Assembly: GCF_030323145.1 (NCBI RefSeq)
Contig: NZ_CP100470.1
Location: 3,141,001 to 3,205,000, forward strand
Direction of reading: 5' to 3'
From: Mesorhizobium sp. C432A
GTDB taxonomy: Bacteria; Pseudomonadota; Alphaproteobacteria; Rhizobiales; Rhizobiaceae
DNA: 64,000 bases
The position numbers and the translations under genes are program-made. This document shows positions 54,597 to 62,339 of the stretch, piece after piece; positions within the stretch are counted from its first letter, which is position 1, and every line of letters begins with the position of its first letter. The notes beneath the pieces were generated by a model. It did not search any database and was not told the origin of the DNA. It was given only the letters and a program-made list of their open reading frames with translations.

Positions 54597-55631
54597 ATGC
54601 TTTCTTTCGTAATCCGGCGTCTCGGCACCATGGCATTGACGATGCTGTGCCTGACGATGATCGTCTTCTTCCTGATCAACCTCGAGCCGAATTTGAAGAA
54701 GCTGGCGATCAGCCAGACCGAAATGCACACATCGGCCGAACAGCTCGAAAGCTGGCTGGTCAACCATGGCTACCGGCAGAACTTCTTCGTGCGCTACGGC
54801 CAATGGCTGGGCGTCGTCCCGAAACAACCGGTGACCGATCCGGCGACCGGCAAGCCGACGCAGCGTTTCTCCTTCTGCAACGATCCGCTGGAGCCGAAAT
54901 TCTCCGGCATCCTGGAAGGTGATTTCGGCTGCTCGACCAAGTTCAAAACCTCCGTTGCGTCAAAGCTCTTCCCCGCACTCGCCGCCACCGGTATCCTGAT
55001 GCTCTGTGTGCTGTTGGTGATGGTGCCAATTTCGCTGCTGATTGGCATCCTGGCCGGCATGCGCGAGGGCTCGCGAACGGACCGAACGCTGTCCGTCGCA
55101 TCGATCGCGTCGACGGCGACGCCCGAATATGTGTCCGGCGTCATCTTCACCGTCATCTTCGCCTCCTGGCTCGGCTGGCTGAACGGTTCGGCCGCCTCGG
55201 CAAGCCAGGGCATCACCTTCTACAATTTCACCCTGCCGGTGATGACGCTGGCGATCTACGGCATCGGCTACATCGCCCGCATGACACGCGCCTCGATGGT
55301 CGAGGTGATGACGCAGCAATATATCCGCACCGCCCGGCTGAAAGGGCTTTCCTTCGGCAGCGTCGTCGTCAAGCACGCGCTGCGCAATGCGCTGATTGCG
55401 CCCTTCACCGTCATCATGCTGCAATTTCCCTGGCTGCTTACCGGCGTCGTCATCGTCGAGGTGATGTTCCGCTACCAGGGCTTTGGCTACACGCTGGTCG
55501 AGGCCGCCGGCAACAACGACATCGATCTGCTGCTTGGCTGTTCACTGGTCTCGGTGTTCATCGTGCTGATCACGCAGCTCATTTCGGATGTCGGCTACGC
55601 GTTCCTCAATCCGCGTATCAGAGTTCAATAG
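54597..55631 (+). CDS. Peptide-type ABC transporter permease (DppB-like)
   Basis: This 344-residue permease opens MLSFVIRRLGTMALTMLCL, the standard DppB first helix, with six helices predicted. The EAA-loop region is EVMTQQYIRTARLKGLSFGS, and a typical ending (LISDVGYAFLNPRIRV) follows. A 100-residue periplasmic loop after helix 1 contains two cysteines (FSFCND, DFGCST). AGGGG lies before ATG 54597; an open upstream extension is rejected. Confidence 0.9.
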   Translation: MLSFVIRRLGTMALTMLCLTMIVFFLINLEPNLKKLAISQTEMHTSAEQLESWLVNHGYRQNFFVRYGQWLGVVPKQPVTDPATGKPTQRFSFCNDPLEPKFSGILEGDFGCSTKFKTSVASKLFPALAATGILMLCVLLVMVPISLLIGILAGMREGSRTDRTLSVASIASTATPEYVSGVIFTVIFASWLGWLNGSAASASQGITFYNFTLPVMTLAIYGIGYIARMTRASMVEVMTQQYIRTARLKGLSFGSVVVKHALRNALIAPFTVIMLQFPWLLTGVVIVEVMFRYQGFGYTLVEAAGNNDIDLLLGCSLVSVFIVLITQLISDVGYAFLNPRIRVQ

Positions 55632-55644
55632 GGGGCTGGGGCAG

Positions 55645-56802
55645 ATGCAGGTCGAATATATCGGTGCCTTCAATGTCGTGCTCGGCGTGATTGGGCGTTT
55701 CTGGCCAGTCTGGTTAGGGCTTGCCCTGGTGATGGGGGTGAGCTTCACCTACAAGAAAAGGCTCGGCCTCTACGGCCAGTTGTTCGATAGCGGCGTCGGC
55801 ATAGTCGGTGTCGGCATCTGCCTGTTCTGGCTGTTCACGGCAATCTTCGCGTCGACCGTCGCGCCCTTCGATCCGCTCGCCCAGGTCCCGATCATGAAGG
55901 ATGCGCTGCCGGGCGCGCTCGAGCCGGTATCGAAACTCATCTACTATTTCGGCGGCGACAAGCTCGCCCGCGATGTCTTTTCGCGCATGGTCTATGGCAG
56001 CCAGATCGTGCTGATCATCGCACCGGCGGCGACCGGTTTCGCGCTGATGGTCGGCATCACGCTCGGTCTGCCCGCCGGTTACTATGGCGGCCGGATCGAC
56101 ACCGTGCTGTCGTTCCTGGCCAATCTGGTGCTGGCCTTCCCGGTGATCCTGCTGTTCTACCTGCTGGTGACGCCCGGCATCATGGATACGCCCATCCCCT
56201 ACGCCATGGCCGGGTTGTTCTTCCTGTTCCCGATCATATTCTTTTCCGTACTGTTCTGGACGCGCTACAAGAACCGGCCGGACCGCCTCTATATATTGCT
56301 CGGGCTGACGCTGATCATCGGCGGCTGGGTCTATGCCGGCCTGGTCTTCGATGCCGATCCGTTCAAGATCATCCACATCGACCCCAACCAGCTCAATATC
56401 TTCGTGGCGGTGGTGTTTGCTTCAAGCCCCGGCGTGTTCCGCATCGTGCGCGGCCTGGTGATGGACATCAAGACGCGCGACTATGTGGCGGCGGCGCAGA
56501 CGCGCGGTGAATCGCCCTGGTACATCATGCTGTGGGAGATCCTGCCCAATGCGCGCGGACCGCTGATCGTCGATGCCTGCCTGCGCATCGGCTACACCAC
56601 GATCCTGCTCGGCACGCTCGGCTATTTCGGGCTGGGTCTGGCGCCGGAGAGCCCGGATTGGGGCACCGCAATCAAGGACGCCAGCCGCCTGCTGCGCTCC
56701 TTCATCCACCCGGCGCTGCCGCCGACCATCGCGCTGATGTCGTTCGTGCTGGGCTTGAACCTGCTTGCCGACTCGCTGCGCGAACAATCGATGAAAGACT
56801 GA
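55645..56802 (+). CDS. Peptide-type ABC transporter permease (DppC-like)
   Basis: This 385-residue permease is longer than DppC (about 300) because of an extra N-terminal helix pair (VVLGVIGRFWPVWLGLALVM) and a 70-residue insert in the middle with two more hydrophobic stretches (FFLFPIIFFSVLFW, ILLGLTLIIGGWVYAGLVF). The EAA loop is DYVAAAQTRGESPWYIMLWE. The end is VLGLNLLADSLRE, typical for DppC. ATG 55645 follows GGGGCAG, 13 bp after dppB. Confidence 0.9.
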   Translation: MQVEYIGAFNVVLGVIGRFWPVWLGLALVMGVSFTYKKRLGLYGQLFDSGVGIVGVGICLFWLFTAIFASTVAPFDPLAQVPIMKDALPGALEPVSKLIYYFGGDKLARDVFSRMVYGSQIVLIIAPAATGFALMVGITLGLPAGYYGGRIDTVLSFLANLVLAFPVILLFYLLVTPGIMDTPIPYAMAGLFFLFPIIFFSVLFWTRYKNRPDRLYILLGLTLIIGGWVYAGLVFDADPFKIIHIDPNQLNIFVAVVFASSPGVFRIVRGLVMDIKTRDYVAAAQTRGESPWYIMLWEILPNARGPLIVDACLRIGYTTILLGTLGYFGLGLAPESPDWGTAIKDASRLLRSFIHPALPPTIALMSFVLGLNLLADSLREQSMKD

Positions 56803-56849
56803 TCTGCGGGTTTCGGCCCGCGAGCATGAAAATAGGATTGGAGCGACCC

Positions 56850-59054
56850 ATGAATGAGGCAGTTCGAAATCCCCCAAAGTCGACCAATGGGCCGATCATC
56901 GAGATCGAGAACCTGTCGATCTCCTTCTTCACCCGCAAGGGCGAGATCCCTGCCGTCATGGACTTTTCCTGCACGGTGATGCCGGGCGAAGCCATGGGCA
57001 TCGTCGGCGAGTCCGGCTGCGGCAAGTCGACTGTGTCGCTCGGCATCATGCGCGACCTCTCCAACATCGGAAAGATCGTCGGCGGCAAGATCAAGTTCCA
57101 GGGCAAGGACATGGGCGAGCTGTCCGACGAGGAGTTGCGCTCCATCCGCGGCAACAAGATCGCCATGATCTACCAGGAGCCGATGGCGAGCCTCAATCCG
57201 GCGATGAAGGTCGGCCAGCAATTGATGGAAGTGCCGCTGATCCACGACAAGGTGTCGAAGGAAGAGGCTTACAAAAGGGCGCTCGAAATGGTGCGCTCGG
57301 TGAGATTGCCCGATCCCGAACGCATGATGCGTTCCTATCCGCACCAGCTGTCCGGCGGCCAGCAGCAGCGCATCGTCATTGCCATGGCGCTGCTGTCGAA
57401 GCCGGCGCTGCTTCTGCTCGACGAACCGACGACGGCGCTCGACGTGACGGTGGAGGCCGGCATCGTCGAACTGGTCAAGGGGCTGGGCGAGAAGTTCGGC
57501 ACGTCGATGATCTTCGTGTCGCACAATCTGGGCCTCATCCTCGAGACCTGCGACCGCATCACGGTGATGTATTCGGGCGAAGCGGTCGAGACCGGCAAGA
57601 TCAAGGACGTGTTCGACCGGATGCGTCACCCCTATACGCAAGGGCTGTTCCGCTCGATTCCGCTGCCGGGCGCCGACAAGAATTCGCGGCCGCTGATCTC
57701 TATCCCTGGCCAGTTGCCGCTGCCGCATGAGCGGCCCAAGGGCTGCAATTTCGGGCCGCGCTGCCACCATTTCGTCGAGGGCGTCTGCAACGCCGCCGAA
57801 ATCCCGATGATCGAGGTCGCCGGTCACGAAGGGCATTTCTCGCGCTGCGTGCGCTTCAACGAGATCGACTGGGAAGCGCTGCCTCCCGGCGCCAAGAAGG
57901 TCAATGAGAAGGTCGTGCCCGGCGCCCCGGTGCTCAAGATCGAGGATTTGAGAAAATACTACAAGGTCGGCGGCAGCGAAGTGTTCGGCTCCAGCGAAGG
58001 CCGCGTCGTCAAGGCCAATGAGACGATCTCGTTCATGGCGCGCGAATCCGAGACCGTCGCCATCGTCGGCGAGTCCGGCTGCGGAAAGTCGACACTGGCC
58101 AAGGTCCTGCTGGGGCTGGAGACGGCAAGTGCCGGCACAGTGACGCTGGGCAACAAGGAGATCCAGTCGACCGGCATCGAGAAGCGCAGCGTCGAAACGG
58201 TGTCGTCGATCCAGATGGTGTTCCAGAACCCGTTCGATACACTCAATCCCAGCCACTCCGTCGGTTCGCAGATCATCCGCACGCTGGAAAAATTCAAAGT
58301 CGGCAACAATGTCGCCGAGCGGCGCAAGCGCATGCTGGAGCTGCTCGACCTGGTGAAGCTGCCGCGGGCCTTCGAGACGCGCAAGCCGCGTCAGCTCTCA
58401 GGCGGCCAGAAGCAGCGCATCGGCGTGGCGCGTGCCTTTGCCGGCGATGCCAAGGTGGTGGTGGCCGACGAGCCGGTGTCGGCACTCGACGTCTCGGTGC
58501 AGGCGGCGGTGACCGAGCTGCTGATGGACATCCAGCGCAAGAACAAGACGACGATGCTGTTCATCAGCCACGATCTGTCCGTCGTGCGCTACATCGCCGA
58601 CCGCGTCGTCGTCATGTATCTCGGCTACATCGTCGAGCAGGGCACGACCGACCAGATCTTCGCGCCACCCTATCACCCCTACACAGAGGCGCTGCTGTCG
58701 GCTATCCCGATCGCCGACACCAGCGTGGTCAAACGGCACATCGTGCTCGAAGGCGATATCCCGTCGGCGATGAACCCGCCGAGCGGCTGCCCGTTCCAGA
58801 CGCGCTGCGGCTACAAGAAACTGGTGCCGGACAATCTGTGCGAGACCAAGGTGCCGCCGGTGAAGCATCTCGGCGATGGCCATATGAGCCTGTGCTGGCT
58901 GTCGGACGATGTGCTGGCGACGATGGAGCCCGTGATCAAGTTCGACAGGGAACACGCAGCGCATGAGGGCGTGCCGGAAGACGCACCGGATGGGATCGGC
59001 CCCGGTTTCGCCGGCGAACCGCCGAAGCGCCCGCATGGCAAGAAGCCGAGCTGA
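56850..59054 (+). CDS. Fused double ABC transporter ATP-binding protein (DppD-DppF type)
   Basis: This 734-residue protein joins two oligopeptide-type ATPases. The first has Walker A GESGCGKST at 53-61, LSGGQQQR and LLLLDEPTTALD, with the oligo_HPY tail (PYTQGLFRSIP, CNFGPRCHHF). The second has Walker A GESGCGKST near 407-415, LSGGQKQR, VVADEPVSALD and a second tail (PYTEALLSAIP, CPFQTRCGY). Cysteines in both tails fit the iron-sulfur binding seen in some Dpp ATPases. GGAG is 6 nt before ATG 56850. Fusion keeps the two NBDs in equal amounts. The frame is open further upstream without relevance. Confidence 0.92.
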   Translation: MNEAVRNPPKSTNGPIIEIENLSISFFTRKGEIPAVMDFSCTVMPGEAMGIVGESGCGKSTVSLGIMRDLSNIGKIVGGKIKFQGKDMGELSDEELRSIRGNKIAMIYQEPMASLNPAMKVGQQLMEVPLIHDKVSKEEAYKRALEMVRSVRLPDPERMMRSYPHQLSGGQQQRIVIAMALLSKPALLLLDEPTTALDVTVEAGIVELVKGLGEKFGTSMIFVSHNLGLILETCDRITVMYSGEAVETGKIKDVFDRMRHPYTQGLFRSIPLPGADKNSRPLISIPGQLPLPHERPKGCNFGPRCHHFVEGVCNAAEIPMIEVAGHEGHFSRCVRFNEIDWEALPPGAKKVNEKVVPGAPVLKIEDLRKYYKVGGSEVFGSSEGRVVKANETISFMARESETVAIVGESGCGKSTLAKVLLGLETASAGTVTLGNKEIQSTGIEKRSVETVSSIQMVFQNPFDTLNPSHSVGSQIIRTLEKFKVGNNVAERRKRMLELLDLVKLPRAFETRKPRQLSGGQKQRIGVARAFAGDAKVVVADEPVSALDVSVQAAVTELLMDIQRKNKTTMLFISHDLSVVRYIADRVVVMYLGYIVEQGTTDQIFAPPYHPYTEALLSAIPIADTSVVKRHIVLEGDIPSAMNPPSGCPFQTRCGYKKLVPDNLCETKVPPVKHLGDGHMSLCWLSDDVLATMEPVIKFDREHAAHEGVPEDAPDGIGPGFAGEPPKRPHGKKPS

Positions 59055-59065
59055 CCAGCCATAGA

Positions 59066-59092
59066 GGCAATGCCGCTCGTTGGCGCATTGCC
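59066..59092 (+). terminator. Probable terminator hairpin after the peptide importer operon
   Basis: GGCAATGC and GCATTGCC pair perfectly (8 bp) around an 11-nt loop, 12 bp past the ATPase stop. A T-run is missing. Confidence 0.45.
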
Positions 59093-59196
59093 GCAGCGTC
59101 GCCATAGCTCAAGGAACGACAGCTACGTTCGCTTGAATATTGCTGTCCATTGCATTATGTGATGCGTGATGTTTGATGCGCGATAGGGAGCATATT

Positions 59197-59424
59197 GTGA
59201 GAACCACACTTGCAATCGATGACGATGTCCTACTTGCGGCCAAGGCCATGGCGCGGCAGCAGGATCGCAGCGTTGGCGATGTCATTTCCGATCTGGCTCG
59301 CCGCTCACTGCGCAGGCCACCGACCGGCGGTGAACGCAACGGCATCCCCTTGCTTGCATCGCGGCCCGACGGCCCGATGGTCGATCTCGAAATGGTCAAT
59401 GCGCTTCGCGACGAATTGGCGTGA
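59197..59424 (+). CDS. VapB-type antitoxin, ribbon-helix-helix
   Basis: This 75-residue protein begins VRTTLAIDDDVLLAAKAMAR, the beta-strand and first helix of a ribbon-helix-helix fold, then SVGDVISDLARRSL. A C-terminal tail (NGIPLLASRPDGPMVDLEMV) would cover the toxin. GTG 59197 is chosen because AGGGAG is 7 nt upstream, and homology starts there. Its stop overlaps the toxin start by 4 bp (GTGA). Its toxin is broken, so it may now be an orphan antitoxin. Confidence 0.85.
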   Translation: MRTTLAIDDDVLLAAKAMARQQDRSVGDVISDLARRSLRRPPTGGERNGIPLLASRPDGPMVDLEMVNALRDELA

Positions 59425-59858
59425 CCTTCCTGCTCGACGTCAATGTGTTGATTGCGTTGATCGATCCGGCTCACGTCGCGCATGAAGATGCCCATCGGTG
59501 GTTCCAATCCACCGGGCATTTATCATGGGCAACATGTCCCATTACCTAGAATGGCGTCATCAGGATTGTAAGCAACCCGAAATACCCCAATTCTCCGGGT
59601 TCGCCCGCCGTGGTGGCGCAGATTGTCGGCAAGCTGCATGCCCTTTCAGGACATCAGTTCTGGCCTGACGAGATCAGCCTTGTCGGTTCCAACGACATCG
59701 ATGCAGCCAGGATCCTCACCCCGGCACAGGTAACGGATAGCTATCTGTTGGGACTCGCCAAGGCGCGTGACGGCCAATTGGCGACGTTTGACCGAAAGCT
59801 GTCGACGGCAGCGGTAAAGGGAGGGAGGTCGATCCTCCACCTGATCCCAAGCGAATGA
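59421..59858 (+). pseudogene. vapC toxin gene with an in-frame amber codon at the catalytic glutamate
   Basis: The frame from GTG 59421 reads a PIN-domain toxin: FLLDVNVLIALIDPAH with the first Asp, WATCPIT, then TAG at 59547-59549, then NGVIRIVSNPKYPNSPGSPA and on to TDSYLLGLAKA and ATFDRKLS, with the other acidic residues. Family members of this type read T-E-N-G at the stop, so a single GAG to TAG change removes exactly the conserved active-site glutamate. No frameshift is needed. Without suppression, a 42-residue fragment is made. The coding sequence past the stop is otherwise well preserved, so the event looks recent. Confidence 0.85.
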
Positions 59859-59914
59859 ATGGCTGAGTTCCGCTTCGATCGCAAACTGCGTGGCTGCAAG
59901 ACCGCTTGGCAACG

Positions 59915-60505
59915 TCAGCTGCCGCATTGCTGCAGCTGTTCGGCATAGTCGCGGGCCATCTTTTCGGTCGCCCTGGCATAGCCCTGCACGCCGGCATCGC
60001 CACGGTTGCCGCGGCCGTAGGCGGTCCAGCCGAGATAGTAGGCGAGATAGAGATTGTAGGTGTCGTTGCGGGCGACGCCGAACGTGTCTGATGTCTTGGA
60101 ATGATACCAGCCGACGAAATCGACGGCATCGGCAAACTTGGTCCGCCGCGCCGCCCAGCTGCCGGTTTCGCTCTGATATTGCGACCAGGTGCCGTCGAGC
60201 GCCTGCGAGAAACCGGTGGCCGACGAGACATGTTTCCACGGAATGAAGCCGAGCAGTTTGGTACGCGGCGGCCTGGCATTGCTCTTGAAACCGGATTCCT
60301 TGCGCACCGTCGCCATCAGCACGGGGACAGGGACGCCGTATTTCTGCGAGGCGCGCTCGGCGGCCGACTGCCAGTTGTCGAACCAGCCGTCGTTCTGGTC
60401 GAAGACGGCGCAGACATTGTTGATATGGTTGGGCGGCGTCGCGCAGGCCGGCAAAGCCAGCAGCACGCCAACCGCTACAATTTTACTCAAACTCGAACTA
60501 CGCAT
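59915..60505 (-). CDS. Lytic transglycosylase-like (SLT domain) lipoprotein
   Basis: This 196-residue protein has a lipoprotein signal with lipobox LPAC (C21) and a transglycosylase SLT fold: LMATVRKESGFKSNAR with the catalytic Glu near residue 70, and ATGFSQALDGTWSQYQSETG. The remainder (DAVDFVGWYHSKT, LYLAYYLGWTAYGRG) is typical of this rhizobial group. It would cut peptidoglycan from the periplasmic face of a membrane. It is a monocistronic gene, convergent with the broken toxin. Confidence 0.85.
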   Translation of the reverse strand: MRSSSLSKIVAVGVLLALPACATPPNHINNVCAVFDQNDGWFDNWQSAAERASQKYGVPVPVLMATVRKESGFKSNARPPRTKLLGFIPWKHVSSATGFSQALDGTWSQYQSETGSWAARRTKFADAVDFVGWYHSKTSDTFGVARNDTYNLYLAYYLGWTAYGRGNRGDAGVQGYARATEKMARDYAEQLQQCGS

Positions 60506-60713
60506 TGGAAAACGAATAGGCCGAAATCATAAAGGGAATCTTGCGGTGTTTCTTAACGGCTTGCCGGCTTGGCTGCGCTCGGTGGGCCTGTATCATTATT
60601 CCGACCTTTCGCGTCGCCTTTATCTCCATCAGAATTCAAAAATGCCGCCTTGGATAAAATCACGCCCGCGAAGGGCGGATTTCTGACAGCGATATCCGGA
60701 TGCCGGCGCTCTG

Positions 60714-62261
60714 ATGCCAGGCATGAATGAACCAAGACGAAAGCGCGGCGCGGAGCGAACCAGCAACCGGGGGCCCGCCGCCATCCCGCAACTTCCACTG
60801 CGGCGGGTGACCAATCCCTATCCGCCGATGGCGATGCTCTCAGTCGACCAGGTCGAAGCGATCCACCAGGCGTCGATGCACATTCTGGAAAATTTCGGCA
60901 TCGAGGTGATGTCTCAGCGGGCGCTGGCGCTGTTCGAGAAGGCGGGCGCAAAAGTCGACCATGCGACCGCGAATGTCCGCATCGACCGGGGCCTTGTCGC
61001 CGAGGCGCTGAAGACCACGCAGTCCAGCTATCGGCTGACGCCGCGCAACCCCGCCAACACCATTCATCTCGGCGGCAACACGATCAATTTCACCCTCGTC
61101 GCCGGGCCGCCCAATGTGCACGACATGGAGCGCGGCCGGCGCGCTGGAAACTTGCACGACTATGCCGATCTGACCCGGCTGGCGCAGCATTTCAACTGCA
61201 TCCACATGCTCGGCAACCAGGTCTGCGCGCCGGTGGAACTGCCGGCCAACACCAGGCACATGGATACCTATTTCACCAACCTGACGCTGACCGACAAATC
61301 GTTCCATGTCTCGGCGATCGGACGAGGCCGGGCGCTGGACGGCATCGAGATGATGGCAATCGCGCGCGGGCTGACGCTGGACGAGATGCGCGATGATCCC
61401 GGCATTGCCACCATCATCTCGGTCAACTCGCCGCGGCGTTTCGACGAGATGATGGCCGAAGGGCTGATGACCATGGCTGAGTTCGGCCAGTCGGTGGCGG
61501 TGACGCCGTTCACGCTGATGGGCGCGATGAGCCCGGTGACGCTCGCCGGCGCCCTGGCGCAGCAGAATGCCGAGGCGCTGTTCGGCGTGGTGCTGACGCA
61601 ACTGGTGCGCCCCGGCGCGCCGGTGATGTACGGCGCCTTCACCTCCAACGTCGACATGAAGTCGGGCGCGCCGGCCTTCGGAACGCCGGAGAACACCAAG
61701 GCCAACATCGCCTCGGGGCAATTGGCGCGGCGCTACAATCTGCCCTACCGCACGACACCGGGGTCGGCATCGAATGCGGCGGACGCGCAAGGCGCCTACG
61801 AGACGCTGATGGCGCTGTGGGGCGCTGTGCTCGGCCACGGCAACCTCGTCTATCATGCCGCCGGCTGGCAGGAGGGCGGGCTGACGGCATCGTTCGAAAA
61901 GCTCATCATTGATGTCGAGATGATCCAGCACATGATGGAGTTCTTGCGCCCGATCGTCGTCGACGAGGCGGAGCTTGCGGTCGAGGCGCTGGGCGCGGTG
62001 CCGACCGGCGGCCATTTCTTCGGCGAACCGCACACGCTGGAACGCTATGCCACCGCCTTCTACCAGCCGATACTGTCCAACTGGCAGAATTACGAGGCAT
62101 GGCAGGAGGCCGGCGGCCTCGACACGACGGCGCGCGCGACCCGGCTGTGGAAGAAGGCGCTGGAAGACTATGTCGAGCCGGTGATGGATATCGCCGTGCG
62201 CGAGGCGCTGGAGGCGTATGTGGCCAGGCGCAAGGAAGCGATCGGGCAGGGCGAGCCGTGA
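60714..62261 (+). CDS. Trimethylamine methyltransferase-family protein (non-pyrrolysine MttB homologue)
   Basis: This 515-residue TIM-barrel protein is in the MttB superfamily. After a basic, proline-rich N-tail come the segments LSVDQVEAIHQASMHILENF, INFTLVAGPPNVHDMERG, VCAPVELPANTRHMDTYF and TPGSASNAADAQGAYETLMA. No in-frame TAG is present, so it is not a pyrrolysine enzyme. Characterised non-Pyl members move a methyl group from glycine betaine or related quaternary amines to a corrinoid protein; no corrinoid protein is seen here. It lies 79 bp before a dimethylglycine-dehydrogenase-like gene. Confidence 0.85.
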   Translation: MPGMNEPRRKRGAERTSNRGPAAIPQLPLRRVTNPYPPMAMLSVDQVEAIHQASMHILENFGIEVMSQRALALFEKAGAKVDHATANVRIDRGLVAEALKTTQSSYRLTPRNPANTIHLGGNTINFTLVAGPPNVHDMERGRRAGNLHDYADLTRLAQHFNCIHMLGNQVCAPVELPANTRHMDTYFTNLTLTDKSFHVSAIGRGRALDGIEMMAIARGLTLDEMRDDPGIATIISVNSPRRFDEMMAEGLMTMAEFGQSVAVTPFTLMGAMSPVTLAGALAQQNAEALFGVVLTQLVRPGAPVMYGAFTSNVDMKSGAPAFGTPENTKANIASGQLARRYNLPYRTTPGSASNAADAQGAYETLMALWGAVLGHGNLVYHAAGWQEGGLTASFEKLIIDVEMIQHMMEFLRPIVVDEAELAVEALGAVPTGGHFFGEPHTLERYATAFYQPILSNWQNYEAWQEAGGLDTTARATRLWKKALEDYVEPVMDIAVREALEAYVARRKEAIGQGEP

Positions 62262-62339
62262 CTTTTTCAGCGTCGGCGCGCGGCGCTGCCTTTCTGATTC
62301 ACCTTATCTCCTCAACTCATTGATAACAGAGCAAAACTC

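Noticed and set aside
59547..59549. Pyrrolysine or other recoding at the TAG in the toxin gene
   Set aside because: The window's MttB homologue has no in-frame TAG and no pyl genes are seen. A simple nonsense mutation at a Glu codon explains the site.
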